From: Gemmatimonadota bacterium
GTDB lineage: Bacteria > Gemmatimonadota > Gemmatimonadetes > Longimicrobiales > Gaopeijiaceae
DNA: 64,000 bases
Assembly: GCA_022822325.1 (NCBI GenBank)
Contig: JAJEBW010000029.1
Location: 1-64,000 of the forward strand
Reading direction: 5' to 3'
Positions 7,995 to 18,048 of the stretch are shown one piece after another (position 1 is the stretch's first letter; every line of letters starts with the position of its first letter). A program made the position numbers and the translations under genes. Below the pieces are notes generated by a model. That model was not told the origin of the DNA, ran no database searches, and saw nothing but the letters and a program-made list of their open reading frames with translations.

Positions 7995-10455
7995 CGTCTT
8001 CGGCCGCGGCGTCGTCGCCCACCACCAGCGCGAGATCCACCACGACGTCGCCCTCGTCCAGGTTCACCATGCGGACGCCCTGGGTCGCGCGTCCCATCAC
8101 CCGAATCTCCTCCACCCGCTGTCGATTCACCACCCCTTTGCGGGTAATCACCATGATCTCGTCCTGGTTGCGCACGGCCTTCACCGCCACGACCGCCCCG
8201 CCGCGCTCCGACGCCTTCAGATTGATCACGCCAAGTCCGCCGCGCTGCTGCAGCCGGTAGTCGCCGATCCGGCTGCGCTTCCCGACCCCGCCTTCGGTCG
8301 TCACCAGCAGGGCCTCGCTCGCGTCGCGCACCACAACCATCCCCACCACCTCGTCGCTGCCCAACAGCCGAATGCCGATCACGCCCTCGGCCACCCGTCC
8401 CATCGGCCTCACATCGGACTCGTTGAAGCGAATCGCCTTCCCGGCGCGGGTCGCCAGCACAATCTCGTTGGCGCCCTCGGTGATCCGTACATCGATCAGC
8501 TCGTCGCCCTCGCGAAACTTGATCGCATAGATCCCCATCGAGCGCACATTGCCATAGGCGGACAGCGGCGTCTTCTTCACAATCCCGTCGCGCGTGCAGA
8601 AGAAGAGGAAGCGATTCTCGTCGAACTCCCGCACAGGCAGCACCGAGGCCACCTTTTCGCCCGGCGCAAGCTCGATGAGATTGACGATCGCCTTGCCCTT
8701 GGCGTAGCGGCCGCCCTCCGGAATCTTCCAGACCTTGACCCAGTGACAACGTCCCTGGTTGGTGAAGACCATCAGGTAGTCCTTCGCGCGGGCCACGAAG
8801 AGGTGTTCGACCCAATCCTCCGCGCGGGTCTCCATCCCGAGCATGCCGCGACCGCCGCGCCGCTGCGTGCGATAGGTGTCGATGGAAATGCGCTTGACAT
8901 ATCCCCTGCGCGACATGGTGAGGACCACCTCCTTGTCGGCGATCATGTCCTCGTCCTCGAAGGAGCCGGCCGATGCGATGATCTCCGAACGCCGGTCGTC
9001 GCCGTAACGCTCGGCCATCTCGCGCAGCTCGTCCTTGATGATCTCCATGCGGATTTCCCGGTCGGAAAGGATGCGCACCAGCTCGCCGATCCGCTCCCGC
9101 ACGCCTGTCAGCTCGGCATCGAGCCTCTCCTTCTCAAGTCCGGTCAGACGGGCGAGCCGCATCTCCAGAATTGCGCGCGCCTGCCCTTCCGACAGCTCGA
9201 ATCTGCTCCGGAGCGCCACCGACGCCTCGGCCGCGTCCTGCGAGCCGCGAATGATGCGCACCACCTCGTCGATGTTGTCAACGGCAATGCGCAACCCTTC
9301 CAGCACATGTTCGCGCTCCCTCGCCGCCGCCAGATCGAACTTGCTTCGCCGCACCACCACATTGTGCCGATGATCGATGAAGTGCAGAAGCATCTCCCTG
9401 AGCGGCATGACCCTGGGCACTCCATCCACCAGCGCAAGAAGAATTGTGCCGAAGGTGGACTGCATCTGCGTGTGCTTGTACAGCCGGTTGAGCACCACAT
9501 GGGGAACGGCGTCGCGCTTGAGCTCAATGACGACGCGAAGTCCGTCGCGGTCGGATTCGTCGCGCAGGTCGCGGATGGAGGTGAGTCGCTTTTCGCGCAC
9601 AAGGGCGGCGATCTGTTCGATCAGGCGCGTCTTGTTGACCATGAAGGGGATTTCGCTGACGATGATGCGGGCCGCGCCCGTTCTTTCGTCTTCCTGGATC
9701 CGGGCCCGGGCCCGAATGACGATGCGCCCCCGGCCGGTGCGGTAGGCCTCGCGAATTCCCCTGGTTCCGCAGATGTAGCCCCCGGTGGGAAAGTCCGGAC
9801 CGGCGATGCACGCCTCGAGCGATTCCCGGGGCAACTCCGGATCGTCGATCAGCGCCAGAAGACCATTCACCACTTCGCGCAGGTTGTGCGGGGGAATGTT
9901 GGTCGCCATCCCCACCGCGATCCCCGACGAACCATTGATCAGCAGATTGGGCGCCTTCGAGGGCAGAACGGTGGGTTCCTTCAGCCTCCCGTCGAAGTTT
10001 TCGGCAAAGAGAACGGTGTCCTTGCCGATGTCGGACAGCAGCTCCATGGAGACCCGTTGCAGCCGGGCCTCGGTATAGCGGTAGGCGGCCGCGGAATCGC
10101 CGTCGATCGACCCGAAGTTGCCCTGTCCATCCACCAGCGGATAGCGCAGCGAGAAGTTCTGCACCATGCGCACAAGGGCGTCGTATACGGCAAGATCGCC
10201 ATGTGGATGATACTTCCCCAGCACCTCGCCGACCACCGTTGCGCATTTCTTGTAGGGGCGCCCGGGGGACAGGCCCAACTCCGACATTGCATAGAGGATG
10301 CGACGGTGAACCGGTTTCAGTCCATCGCGTACATCGGGGAGGGCGCGTTGCACATTGACGCTCATCGAATAGTCGATGAAGGACTCGCGCATCTCCTGCT
10401 CAAGGATTCGTTCGAGGACTCTTTCGCCTACGCTTCCACCTGTGTTTTCCGCCAT
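7963..10455 (-). CDS. gyrA: DNA gyrase subunit A
   Basis: An 830-residue subunit that cleaves and rejoins DNA in the A2B2 gyrase. The catalytic tyrosine is Y127 in [10 protein letters not shown]. The helix-turn-helix segment [10 protein letters not shown] covers the quinolone-binding region. The GyrA box QRRGGRG (near residue 530) in the C-terminal beta-pinwheel identifies gyrase rather than topoisomerase IV. The position equivalent to E. coli Ser83 is L88 (codon at 10194-10192), while Asp87 is kept (D92). The C-terminus is an acidic tail. gyrB is not adjacent. The dehydratase gene overlaps its 3' end. Confidence 0.97.
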   Translation of the reverse strand: MAENTGGSVGERVLERILEQEMRESFIDYSMSVNVQRALPDVRDGLKPVHRRILYAMSELGLSPGRPYKKCATVVGEVLGKYHPHGDLAVYDALVRMVQNFSLRYPLVDGQGNFGSIDGDSAAAYRYTEARLQRVSMELLSDIGKDTVLFAENFDGRLKEPTVLPSKAPNLLINGSSGIAVGMATNIPPHNLREVVNGLLALIDDPELPRESLEACIAGPDFPTGGYICGTRGIREAYRTGRGRIVIRARARIQEDERTGAARIIVSEIPFMVNKTRLIEQIAALVREKRLTSIRDLRDESDRDGLRVVIELKRDAVPHVVLNRLYKHTQMQSTFGTILLALVDGVPRVMPLREMLLHFIDHRHNVVVRRSKFDLAAAREREHVLEGLRIAVDNIDEVVRIIRGSQDAAEASVALRSRFELSEGQARAILEMRLARLTGLEKERLDAELTGVRERIGELVRILSDREIRMEIIKDELREMAERYGDDRRSEIIASAGSFEDEDMIADKEVVLTMSRRGYVKRISIDTYRTQRRGGRGMLGMETRAEDWVEHLFVARAKDYLMVFTNQGRCHWVKVWKIPEGGRYAKGKAIVNLIELAPGEKVASVLPVREFDENRFLFFCTRDGIVKKTPLSAYGNVRSMGIYAIKFREGDELIDVRITEGANEIVLATRAGKAIRFNESDVRPMGRVAEGVIGIRLLGSDEVVGMVVVRDASEALLVTTEGGVGKRSRIGDYRLQQRGGLGVINLKASERGGAVVAVKAVRNQDEIMVITRKGVVNRQRVEEIRVMGRATQGVRMVNLDEGDVVVDLALVVGDDAAAEDDDAPEDDGGR

Positions 10456-10580
10456 GCGGGACCCTTTTGCGACAAACGCGTTTGATTATGACGACTGATC
10501 ATGACGACCCGGCTTTCCGATAACAGTTTTCATGATAACGATTTAGAGGCTTCCGGGGAAGGGGTTGCGAGCCGCGCTTC
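10456..10580. other. AT-richer spacer upstream of gyrA
   Basis: This 125-nt stretch separates the glycosyltransferase stop from the gyrA start and is clearly less GC-rich than its surroundings. It is the likely site of a gyrA promoter. It contains a direct repeat of ATGACGAC (10488-10495 and 10501-10508) and, on the minus strand, CATAAT at 10490-10485, which resembles a -10 element without a good -35 partner. No promoter is claimed. Confidence 0.3.
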
Positions 10581-11666
10581 CTACGCCATCGCAACGAAGT
10601 CGACTCCCTCCGCCAGCCCCGCCCCCCGCGCCGCCTCCCGCACGGCCTCGCGCCCGGCCCCGCGCGCCACCGCCCCCACATGGAGCGCCCCCCGGCCGGT
10701 TCGCGCGGCATCCTTCGCGGCCACCACCGGCGCGCCATGAATCGTCTGGCCGATCTTGCGCGGATCGACCTCGACGAAGGCCGCGACCCGGATCCCCTGG
10801 CGCTGGAACTCCTGCGCGAGCCGCTTTCCGGTCGGACCGGCGCCCCACACCGCCACGCCGGTGCGGCCTCTGAGCAGACTCCGGCGCAGATGATGCACGC
10901 GGCAGGCGCGAAAGGCCTTCAGCGAATAGGCCGGATGCGCGCGGCTCAGGCGGTCCCCGCGATCGCGCCAGTCGAGGAGTTGGCGCGGCACGGCGACGAA
11001 GCGGTGGCCCCGGCGCCAGAGGCGAAGGAGCAGATCGTAGTCCTCCGGCCAGCCCCGGTCGCGGTAGCCCCCGGCATCGGCGAGGACGCTCGCGCGAAAG
11101 AGAAAGGTGGGGTGCGCCAGCGGACACTCGACGAAGAGGTTGGCGGCCACCGTCTCCCAGTCGGTCATGGCGTTGAGCCAGGCGATGTACTCGGCGCCGC
11201 GGGGCGTGACCGCCGCTGTGGGAACCCGGCGCACCTGGGCGCCGCAACCGGCCAGACCGGGAGAGACCTCGAGCAGACGAAGCTGGGCCGCCAGCCGTTC
11301 CGGGTGAGCGATGTCGTCGGCGTCCATGCGGGCGATGTAGCCGCCGCGAGCCTCGGCCAGCCCTCTTTGCAGCGCCGGAACCAGCCCCCGCCGCCCCATC
11401 CCCGCCAGCCGAATGCGCGCATCGCGCCGGGCCCATTCCCGCACGATCCGGCCGGTGCCGTCGCGGGAACCGTCGTCGACGACCACGATCTCGAGACGGC
11501 GGTGGGTCTGCGCGGCCAGCGACCGGAGCGCCTCGCCCACGGTGGCCTCGGCGTCGCGCACCGGCAACACGACCGAGACGAGTCTTCCGCGCGACCGCGC
11601 GTCCCCCCGGCCACCGGACCCGGATTTCGCCGCTGTCGGGCCGCCCGCGCGACCGCGACCGCTCAC
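10581..11666 (-). CDS. GT2-family glycosyltransferase with a C-terminal Rossmann-like domain
   Basis: About 361 residues. The N-terminal half is a GT-A fold family 2 glycosyltransferase: VSVVLPVRDAE, VVVDDGSRDGT, then the metal-binding ARMDADD and a WPEDYDLLLRL acceptor loop. The last ~100 residues begin with GVAVWGAGPTGKRLAQ, a dinucleotide-binding-type glycine motif, and read as a separate Rossmann-like domain. The sugar donor and acceptor are unknown; cell-envelope glycan synthesis is likely. GTG 11666 is preferred: it lies just after the uvrA stop with GGGGGA upstream. A longer frame to 11777 would overlap uvrA and adds only Arg/Gly/Trp-rich sequence. Confidence 0.82.
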   Translation of the reverse strand: MSGRGRAGGPTAAKSGSGGRGDARSRGRLVSVVLPVRDAEATVGEALRSLAAQTHRRLEIVVVDDGSRDGTGRIVREWARRDARIRLAGMGRRGLVPALQRGLAEARGGYIARMDADDIAHPERLAAQLRLLEVSPGLAGCGAQVRRVPTAAVTPRGAEYIAWLNAMTDWETVAANLFVECPLAHPTFLFRASVLADAGGYRDRGWPEDYDLLLRLWRRGHRFVAVPRQLLDWRDRGDRLSRAHPAYSLKAFRACRVHHLRRSLLRGRTGVAVWGAGPTGKRLAQEFQRQGIRVAAFVEVDPRKIGQTIHGAPVVAAKDAARTGRGALHVGAVARGAGREAVREAARGAGLAEGVDFVAMA

Positions 11667-11670
11667 GCCG

Positions 11671-14600
11671 TCATCCCCCACCAACCCCCAACTCCGCCGC
11701 CAGAAACCGCCCGGTTGCGCTCGCCGGCGCCGTGGCCACCTCCTCCGGCCGCCCCATCGCGACGACCTGGCCGCCATTCGGACCCGCTCCCGGCCCCATG
11801 TCCACCACCCAGTCGGCCTCGCGGATCACGTCGAGGTCGTGTTCGATGACGATCAGGGTATGCCCCGCGGCGACCAGTTTGCGCAGGACCGCGACCAGTT
11901 GGACCACCTCGGCGGCGGAGAGCCCGGTCGTGGGTTCGTCGAGGATGTAGAGCTTGCGCTTTCCCCGGCGAGTGGCCGCGCCCGCCAGCTCGCGCGCGAT
12001 CTTGAGGCGTTGCGCCTCGCCCCCGGAGAGGTGGGTCGCCGGCTGTCCCAGACGCACATACCCGAGTCCCACCTGCTGCAGATGCCAGAGCGCCTGGCCC
12101 AGCTTCGGTTCGCGGAGGAAGAAACGGATGGCGCGATCGACGGTGAACTCGAGGATGTCGGCGATCGTGCGGCCGCGCACCCGGACCGCGAGGACCTCCC
12201 GGCGGTAGCGACGGCCGCCGCAATGTTCGCAGCGGACATGGACGTCGGCCATGAAGACCATCTCGACGCGCACGAACCCGGCGCCCGCGCAGGCTTCGCA
12301 CCGTCCGCCGCTGACATTGAAGGAGAAGCTGCCCGCCGCAAGGCCCGCGCGCCGCGCCTCCGGCTGCGAGGCGAAGATTCGCCGGATCTCGCCCCAGGCG
12401 CCCATGTAGGTGACCGGATTCGAGCGCGGGGTGCGTCCGATCGGGCTCTGGTCGACAAGCGCCACATCGTCGATTCGCTCCAGGCCGGTGATCGCGCGCC
12501 AGGAGCCGACGGCCTCGCCGAGGTGTTCCCGGGCCGAGGTGCGTCCCTGCCCGAGTTCGCGTTCGAGCGCCCGGAAGAGAACGTCGTGGACCAGGGTGGA
12601 CTTGCCCGATCCGGAGACGCCGGTGACGACGTTGAGGGCATGAAGCGGAAATTCGGCGTCCACATCGCGAAGGTTGTGCAGGGTGGCGCCCCGCACGACG
12701 ATGCGCGCGCCATCGACCCGGGCCCGGCGGTTCCGGCTGCGGGTGGCGGCCGACATTGGCCACCGCCCGCCGGTCGCGGCCCCCTTGTCCGCCGCTTCAT
12801 GGACCGCGAGAGTGCGTCGGCCCCCGCGTCCGCCCGGTGGATGCGCGCGTTGTCCGGCTCGCTCGGCAAGCGCCGCCGGGGGGCCCTCGAAGACGATCTC
12901 GCCGCCCAGGTCGCCGGATCCGGGTCCCATCTCCACCACATGATCGGCGGCCCGGATCGCGGCTGCGTTGTGTTCCACCACCACAACGGTGTTCCCGCCA
13001 TCGCGCAGGCGGCGCAGCAGCGCGAGGAGGGCGTCGATGTCCGCGGGATGGAGCCCGACCGAGGGTTCGTCGAGGACGTAGAGGGTGTCCACCAGGCGGG
13101 CTCCCAGGGCGTTGGCCAGGGAGATCCGTTGCGCTTCGCCCCCCGAAAGAGTGCGCGTCTGGCGGCCGAGCGTCAGGTATTCCAGTCCCACATCGACAAG
13201 AAAACCGACCCGCGCTCGCAGCTCACGCAGGAGCGTTGCGGCGATCTTCTCCTCCATCGGACGCAGTTCGAGGCCTTCGAGCCACTCGCGCAGACGCGCC
13301 ACCGGCAGCTCCGCCACCTGCCCGATCCGGAGGCCGCCAACGGTCACCCATCCCGCCTCCGGGCGCAAACGCGTTCCTCGGCAGGCGCGGCAGGGCATCG
13401 GCCGCTGGTACCGGCGCAGGAAGACGCGGATGTAGCGCTTGTACCGCATGGATTCCTTCGAAGCGAGAAAGTCCAGAATCCCCTGGAACTCGCCCTTGCC
13501 ATGCAGCACCGCCCGCCGAAACCGGTCCGGGAGACGGCGCCAGGGGGCGTGCCAGGAGACGCCTTCGTCCAGCGCGAAGCGGCGGAGCAGGTCGCGTTCG
13601 CGGTCGTAGCGCGGCTTGGCCCAGGGATCGACCGCCCCTTCGCTCAGCGACGCCTCTTCGTCGGGAACGATCAGCGCGGGATCGTATTCCAGGGTGGCGC
13701 CGAAGCCGGTGCAGTCCGGGCAGCTTCCGTAGGGATTGTTGAAGGAGAAGAGGCGCGGTTCGGGTTCGAGGAAGCTCCGTTCAGGGCAGCACGGGCAGCG
13801 GAAGCGCTCCGAGAATGCGATTCGGCGGTCGTCCTCTTCCCCGCCCCCCGGCAGCACCGCCACCGCCTCCCCCTCCCCCTCGCGCAGACAGGTGGCGAGC
13901 GCGTCGGCCACCCGGTCCCTCCAGCTCCGGTCCGGTGCGGAGACCGCCTTCACCCGGTCCACCACCACGATCACCTCGCGGGCGGCGGCAAGATCGGGGC
14001 CACCCCTGCGAGCGGTCCCTTCCCCCGCATCCCGCGGCGCCCGGCCCCGACCGGCATCCGCCTTCCGCGGCCTCCCGCTGCGGCGAGCGTCCGCATCGTC
14101 GTCCGGACCCTCCCGCGGACGGTCTTCACCCTGGCGGCGAGCGCCCGAGTCTCCCGCGCGCGCGCCATCGCCGGCATCCTCCCTCCGCGCCGCGCCGTCT
14201 TCCGCCAGCAGGGCGTCGATCCGGGCCGACGCCCCGTCGGCGATCACCCGGCCAAACCCCAGCGCCCGCAGATTCCCGGCCAGCGCACGGTGCGTCGCGC
14301 GTTCGCTCCGCACCAGGGGAAACCCGATCATGATGCGCCTTCCGGCCGACAGCGCCGCCAACCGGTCCACCGCGCTGGTTACCGAATCGGGGCGCACCTC
14401 GTCGCCGCAATCGGGACAGATCGTACGGCCCACGCGGGCGAAGAGCAGCCGCAGAAAGTCGTGAATCTCGGTCGCGGTCCCTACGGTCGAGCGGCTGGAG
14501 GTGGTGGGGTTTCGCTGCTCGATCGCCACCGCCGGCGAGATTCCCTCGATGCGATCGACATCGGGCTTGTCCAGCCGTTCCAGGAACTGGCGCGCATAGG

Positions 14601-14778
14601 TGGAGAGCGCCTCGACGTAGCGCCGCTGCCCGGCCGCGAAGAGGGTGTCGAGGGCGAGCGATGACTTGCCCGATCCGGAAGGCCCGGTGATCACGGTAAG
14701 GAGGCCGCGCGGCAGATCGAGGTCGATCCCCTTCAGGTTGTGCTGGCGCGCGCCCCGGATCCGAATCGGCCTGTCCAT
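11671..14778 (-). CDS. uvrA: Excinuclease ABC subunit A
   Basis: A 1,035-residue damage sensor of nucleotide excision repair with two ABC ATPase modules (Walker A GPSGSGKSS near residue 32 and GVSGSGKST in the second half; LSGGEAQR signatures in both; LDEPS/LDEPT Walker B). Zinc-binding cysteine pairs are seen at CPCC/CPDC in the first module and CEAC/CEHC in the second. ATG 14778 is chosen because MDRPIRIRGARQHNLKG is the usual UvrA opening. The protein is ~90 residues longer than the usual ~940. The excess is two low-complexity charged inserts, at residues ~190-262 and ~640-685. It diverges from the aminotransferase gene across 278 nt. Confidence 0.96.
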   Translation of the reverse strand: MDRPIRIRGARQHNLKGIDLDLPRGLLTVITGPSGSGKSSLALDTLFAAGQRRYVEALSTYARQFLERLDKPDVDRIEGISPAVAIEQRNPTTSSRSTVGTATEIHDFLRLLFARVGRTICPDCGDEVRPDSVTSAVDRLAALSAGRRIMIGFPLVRSERATHRALAGNLRALGFGRVIADGASARIDALLAEDGAARREDAGDGARAGDSGARRQGEDRPREGPDDDADARRSGRPRKADAGRGRAPRDAGEGTARRGGPDLAAAREVIVVVDRVKAVSAPDRSWRDRVADALATCLREGEGEAVAVLPGGGEEDDRRIAFSERFRCPCCPERSFLEPEPRLFSFNNPYGSCPDCTGFGATLEYDPALIVPDEEASLSEGAVDPWAKPRYDRERDLLRRFALDEGVSWHAPWRRLPDRFRRAVLHGKGEFQGILDFLASKESMRYKRYIRVFLRRYQRPMPCRACRGTRLRPEAGWVTVGGLRIGQVAELPVARLREWLEGLELRPMEEKIAATLLRELRARVGFLVDVGLEYLTLGRQTRTLSGGEAQRISLANALGARLVDTLYVLDEPSVGLHPADIDALLALLRRLRDGGNTVVVVEHNAAAIRAADHVVEMGPGSGDLGGEIVFEGPPAALAERAGQRAHPPGGRGGRRTLAVHEAADKGAATGGRWPMSAATRSRNRRARVDGARIVVRGATLHNLRDVDAEFPLHALNVVTGVSGSGKSTLVHDVLFRALERELGQGRTSAREHLGEAVGSWRAITGLERIDDVALVDQSPIGRTPRSNPVTYMGAWGEIRRIFASQPEARRAGLAAGSFSFNVSGGRCEACAGAGFVRVEMVFMADVHVRCEHCGGRRYRREVLAVRVRGRTIADILEFTVDRAIRFFLREPKLGQALWHLQQVGLGYVRLGQPATHLSGGEAQRLKIARELAGAATRRGKRKLYILDEPTTGLSAAEVVQLVAVLRKLVAAGHTLIVIEHDLDVIREADWVVDMGPGAGPNGGQVVAMGRPEEVATAPASATGRFLAAELGVGGG

Positions 14779-15056
14779 TGGCAAGCGCACCTCATTTCCC
14801 GGGTGACCTCCGCCGGGCCCGCCGTCCCTCGTCGCCGCTCCGCGGTCCCCCGGCCGGCGGCGATGGTCGCGGGCGCCGCATCCGCCCTGCGCGAGCCGCG
14901 GCCGGTTGCCAAAAGGGGCGGATTCCCCGACCGTGGAACGCCAGCCGAACCCAACTCCCCGGGCGACCGTCCCTTTGGAAGCTACACAACCCGAACAGCC
15001 CGTGGACCGCATCCCGCCCGGTTCCTGCGCGGGCCGCCACAAACTGCGAGGTTCCG

Positions 15057-16169
15057 ATGGACATCTATCCGCGCGCCGATCTTCGGGAGCTGCAACGCTA
15101 CCTTCCCGACCGTTCGCCGATCCAGGCCGACCTGGGCGACAACCGCAACCTCTGGGGCGCCCACCCGGCCGCGCTGGATCTGCTGTCGCGCGCCGGAACC
15201 CGCGAGGCCTCCGAGTATCCGGGAAGCTACGCCGAGTCGCTGGCCGAAGCGGTGGCCGCCCGCCTCGAGATCGCTCCCGCGTGCGTGACGACGGGCGCGG
15301 GGGGGACGGGGGTGCTGGATGCGCTGATGCGGTCGGTGGCGCCCACGACGATGCGTTACCTGGATCCCGGGTGGCCGGCGGCGGGAATGTTGGCCCGCAT
15401 GAATGGGCACGAGCCGGTCGCGGTGGAGTGGGGGGAGGGGATGGGGGATCCGGTGGCCTTCGCGGGCGGAGATCCGGCGATCGTCTTTGTGGCCAACCCG
15501 GCGAATCCGACCGGGGAAGCGATCCCGGACGACTGGATCCGAGCCGTGCAGGAGCGGACCGAGGCGGTGGGAAGCATCCTGATCATCGACGAGGCCTACG
15601 GGGAGTACAACCGCGCTCCCGGCGACCGCACCCCCTTCGATCTGGCGCTGGCGAGCGAGCGCACGATCTGCGTCAAGACGCTGTCGAAGGCCTACGGACT
15701 GGCCGGATTGCGGGCGGGGTACGGGGTGGGACGTCCATCGCTGATCCTGGAGGTGGACAAGGCGCGCGGTCCCTTCGTGGTGTCCAGCGTGGCCTCGCGG
15801 GCCGCCGCCGCCGCGATCTCCAGCGATTCGAGCTGGCTGGCCGACACCATCGCCGAAACGCGCGCCAACCGGGAACGCCTTCAGTCCTGCCTGCGCCGCC
15901 GCGGCTGCACCGTCCCCGAGTCGGCCGCCAACTTCGTCTTCATCCTCCACCCCCGCGAACAGCTTGCCGACGCCACCCGCGCACTGGAGCGACTCGGCGT
16001 CCGCGTCCGTCCCTTCCACGGACCCACCGCGCTGGCGAATGGCCTGCGAGCCACCCTGGCCCCCTGGGAGCTGATGGAACGGCTCCTGGACGCTCTCGAC
16101 GTCCTGGCCGGCGGCGCGCCCGAGGCCAACGACGCCGGCGCAACGCCCTCTCCCGCAACGTCCGCATGA
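15057..16169 (+). CDS. Histidinol-phosphate aminotransferase-like PLP enzyme (HisC family)
   Basis: A 370-residue fold-type I aminotransferase. PLP-binding features are the GAGGTG phosphate loop, the NPANPTG motif, IIDEAYGEY (Asp that binds the pyridine nitrogen) and the Schiff-base lysine in KTLSKAYGLAGLRAG. The C-terminal arginine region is PFHGPTALANGLRAT. This pattern is typical of HisC, which converts imidazole-acetol phosphate to histidinol phosphate, and of the related CobD-type threonine-phosphate decarboxylase. No other his genes are near, so the pathway is not certain. ATG 15057 has GCGAGG 7-8 nt upstream; longer frames run into the uvrA promoter region. Confidence 0.85.
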   Translation: MDIYPRADLRELQRYLPDRSPIQADLGDNRNLWGAHPAALDLLSRAGTREASEYPGSYAESLAEAVAARLEIAPACVTTGAGGTGVLDALMRSVAPTTMRYLDPGWPAAGMLARMNGHEPVAVEWGEGMGDPVAFAGGDPAIVFVANPANPTGEAIPDDWIRAVQERTEAVGSILIIDEAYGEYNRAPGDRTPFDLALASERTICVKTLSKAYGLAGLRAGYGVGRPSLILEVDKARGPFVVSSVASRAAAAAISSDSSWLADTIAETRANRERLQSCLRRRGCTVPESAANFVFILHPREQLADATRALERLGVRVRPFHGPTALANGLRATLAPWELMERLLDALDVLAGGAPEANDAGATPSPATSA

Positions 16170-16188
16170 ACAGCGGCCGCGAGGAAGC

Positions 16189-17964
16189 GTGAACGGCGGC
16201 TACGAGGAAGAGGTCCTCGGCAAGGCCTACGACTCGCGCCTCATGGCGCGGCTTCTGCGCTATCTCCGTCCCTACCGGCTCCAGGTGGCGGGAGCGCTCG
16301 TCCTCCTCATGCTGTCGGCGCTGTTGGGGGTGGTCGGTCCCTATCTCACCAAGATCGCCCTCGACGAAGCGATCCCGAATGGCGACCTGAACCAGCTCAC
16401 CGCCCTGGCCGCGCTCTTCCTCGGCGCCACGATCCTCATCTTCGTCTTTCGGTATGTGCAGGCGCTGGTGACGACATGGCTGGGACAGCGCGTGATGTAC
16501 GACCTGCGCACCCGCATCTTCCGCAAGCTGCAGGAGCTGGACCTCGCCTTCTACGACCGCAATCCGGTGGGCCGGCTGATGACCCGCATCACCTCCGACG
16601 TGGAAACCCTCAACGAGCTCTTCAGCTCGGGGGTGGTGACGGTATTCGGCGATCTCTTCATCCTCTTCTTCATTGTGGCCGCCATGCTGCGAATGGACGC
16701 CGAGCTGGCGCTGGTCTCCTTCAGCGTTCTTCCCCTGGTCGTCTACGCCGCCTTCCTCTTCCGGTCCCGGATCCGCTCCGCCTACCGCGATATCCGCGTG
16801 CGCCTGGCCCGCCTCAACGCCTTCCTCCAGGAGCGCTTCACCGGCATCCGCGTCGTTCAGCTCTTCAATCGCGAAGAGGCGGCCCACGGAATCTTCAGGA
16901 CCCTTGACAACGACTACCTCGTCGCGCATCTGCGGTCGATCACCGCCTACGCCCTCTTCTTCCCCGTCATTCAGCTCTTCACCTCAATTGCGCTGGCGCT
17001 GATCATCTGGTACGGCGGTCTTTCCATGATCGAGGGGGCCGTGACGATCGGTGTGCTCGCGGCTTTTCTGGACTACGCCCGGCAGTTCTTCCGCCCGATT
17101 CAGGATCTCTCGGAGAAGTACAACCTTTTGCAGGGCGCAATGGCGTCGTCGGAGCGCATCTTTCGTCTGCTGGACCGCGAGCCCGGGATCCGTTCGCCCG
17201 CCGCGCCCAGAACGCTTCCCCCGGGAACCACGGGCGAGATCCGTTTTGAGAAGGTATGGTTCGCCTATGGCGACGAATGGGTGATTCGCGATCTTTCCTT
17301 TGCGGTGGCGCCCGGAGAGAAGCTGGCGATTGTGGGTCACACGGGGGCCGGAAAAACGACGATCATCAATCTGCTGATGCGCTACTACGAACCCCAGCGG
17401 GGCCGAATCTTCCTGGACGGGGAACCGATCGACAAGCTGCGCCTGGAGGATTTGCGGGAACGGATCGGGCTGGTGCTGCAGGATATCTTTCTCTTCAGCC
17501 GGTCGGTGGCGTACAATGTGCGGCTGGGTGCGGAGTCCATCGGAGACGACGATGTGAAGGCGGCGCTGGATGCGGTCGGTGCGGGGGACTTTGTGGGCCG
17601 GCTGCCCCGCAAGACCGGGGAACCGCTGGGAGAAAGGGGAACCAGGCTTTCGGTGGGTGAACGCCAACTCCTCTCCTTCGCGCGCGCGCTGGCCTTCGAT
17701 CCGGCGGTTCTGGTGCTGGACGAGGCGACGAGTTCGGTCGATTCGGAGATCGAGGCGCGCATCGAGGAGGCGACCGGGAGGCTGCTGCGGGGCCGCACCT
17801 CGCTGGTGATTGCGCACCGGCTCTCGACTGTGCAGGGATCGGACCGGATACTTGTGATGCATCGAGGGCGTCTGGTGGAAGAGGGGAAACACAACGAACT
17901 TCTTGCCCGCGGGGGACTCTACCGGCGGCTGCACGAACTGCAACTCGCCGGAACCGCCGCCTGA
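16189..17964 (+). CDS. ABC exporter half-transporter (fused permease and ATPase)
   Basis: A 591-residue type IV ABC protein. A six-helix membrane domain (residues ~20-320) is followed by an ATPase domain with Walker A GHTGAGKTT (~384), signature LSVGERQ, Walker B VLVLDEATSSVD and switch IAHRLSTV. It resembles MsbA/MdlB-type lipid or drug exporters. Only one half is present here, so it should act as a homodimer or pair with a partner elsewhere. The start used is GTG 16189, 19 nt after hisC; its only GAGGAAG is unusually close (1 nt), so a slightly later start cannot be excluded. It is probably co-transcribed with the aminotransferase gene. Confidence 0.88.
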   Translation: MNGGYEEEVLGKAYDSRLMARLLRYLRPYRLQVAGALVLLMLSALLGVVGPYLTKIALDEAIPNGDLNQLTALAALFLGATILIFVFRYVQALVTTWLGQRVMYDLRTRIFRKLQELDLAFYDRNPVGRLMTRITSDVETLNELFSSGVVTVFGDLFILFFIVAAMLRMDAELALVSFSVLPLVVYAAFLFRSRIRSAYRDIRVRLARLNAFLQERFTGIRVVQLFNREEAAHGIFRTLDNDYLVAHLRSITAYALFFPVIQLFTSIALALIIWYGGLSMIEGAVTIGVLAAFLDYARQFFRPIQDLSEKYNLLQGAMASSERIFRLLDREPGIRSPAAPRTLPPGTTGEIRFEKVWFAYGDEWVIRDLSFAVAPGEKLAIVGHTGAGKTTIINLLMRYYEPQRGRIFLDGEPIDKLRLEDLRERIGLVLQDIFLFSRSVAYNVRLGAESIGDDDVKAALDAVGAGDFVGRLPRKTGEPLGERGTRLSVGERQLLSFARALAFDPAVLVLDEATSSVDSEIEARIEEATGRLLRGRTSLVIAHRLSTVQGSDRILVMHRGRLVEEGKHNELLARGGLYRRLHELQLAGTAA

Positions 17965-18048
17965 GGCCCGATTGACGGCGGCCCGTTGCCTGGTTGGCGG
18001 GCCCGCGTGTACCATGACCAGGTGCATGAATCCATGGAAGCAGGACAG

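Noticed and set aside
7705-10485. 926-codon open frame antisense to gyrA
   Set aside because: Its translation is a His/Arg/Pro/Ala-rich shadow with no domain, and the minus strand encodes an unmistakable GyrA throughout. GC-biased third positions open such antisense frames.
10484-10513. Possible sigma-70 promoter for gyrA (CATAAT on the minus strand)
   Set aside because: No acceptable -35 hexamer at 16-18 nt; the only bases there are GC-rich.
11413-14664. 1,083-codon open frame antisense to uvrA
   Set aside because: Low-complexity shadow composition; the opposite strand carries all UvrA motifs.
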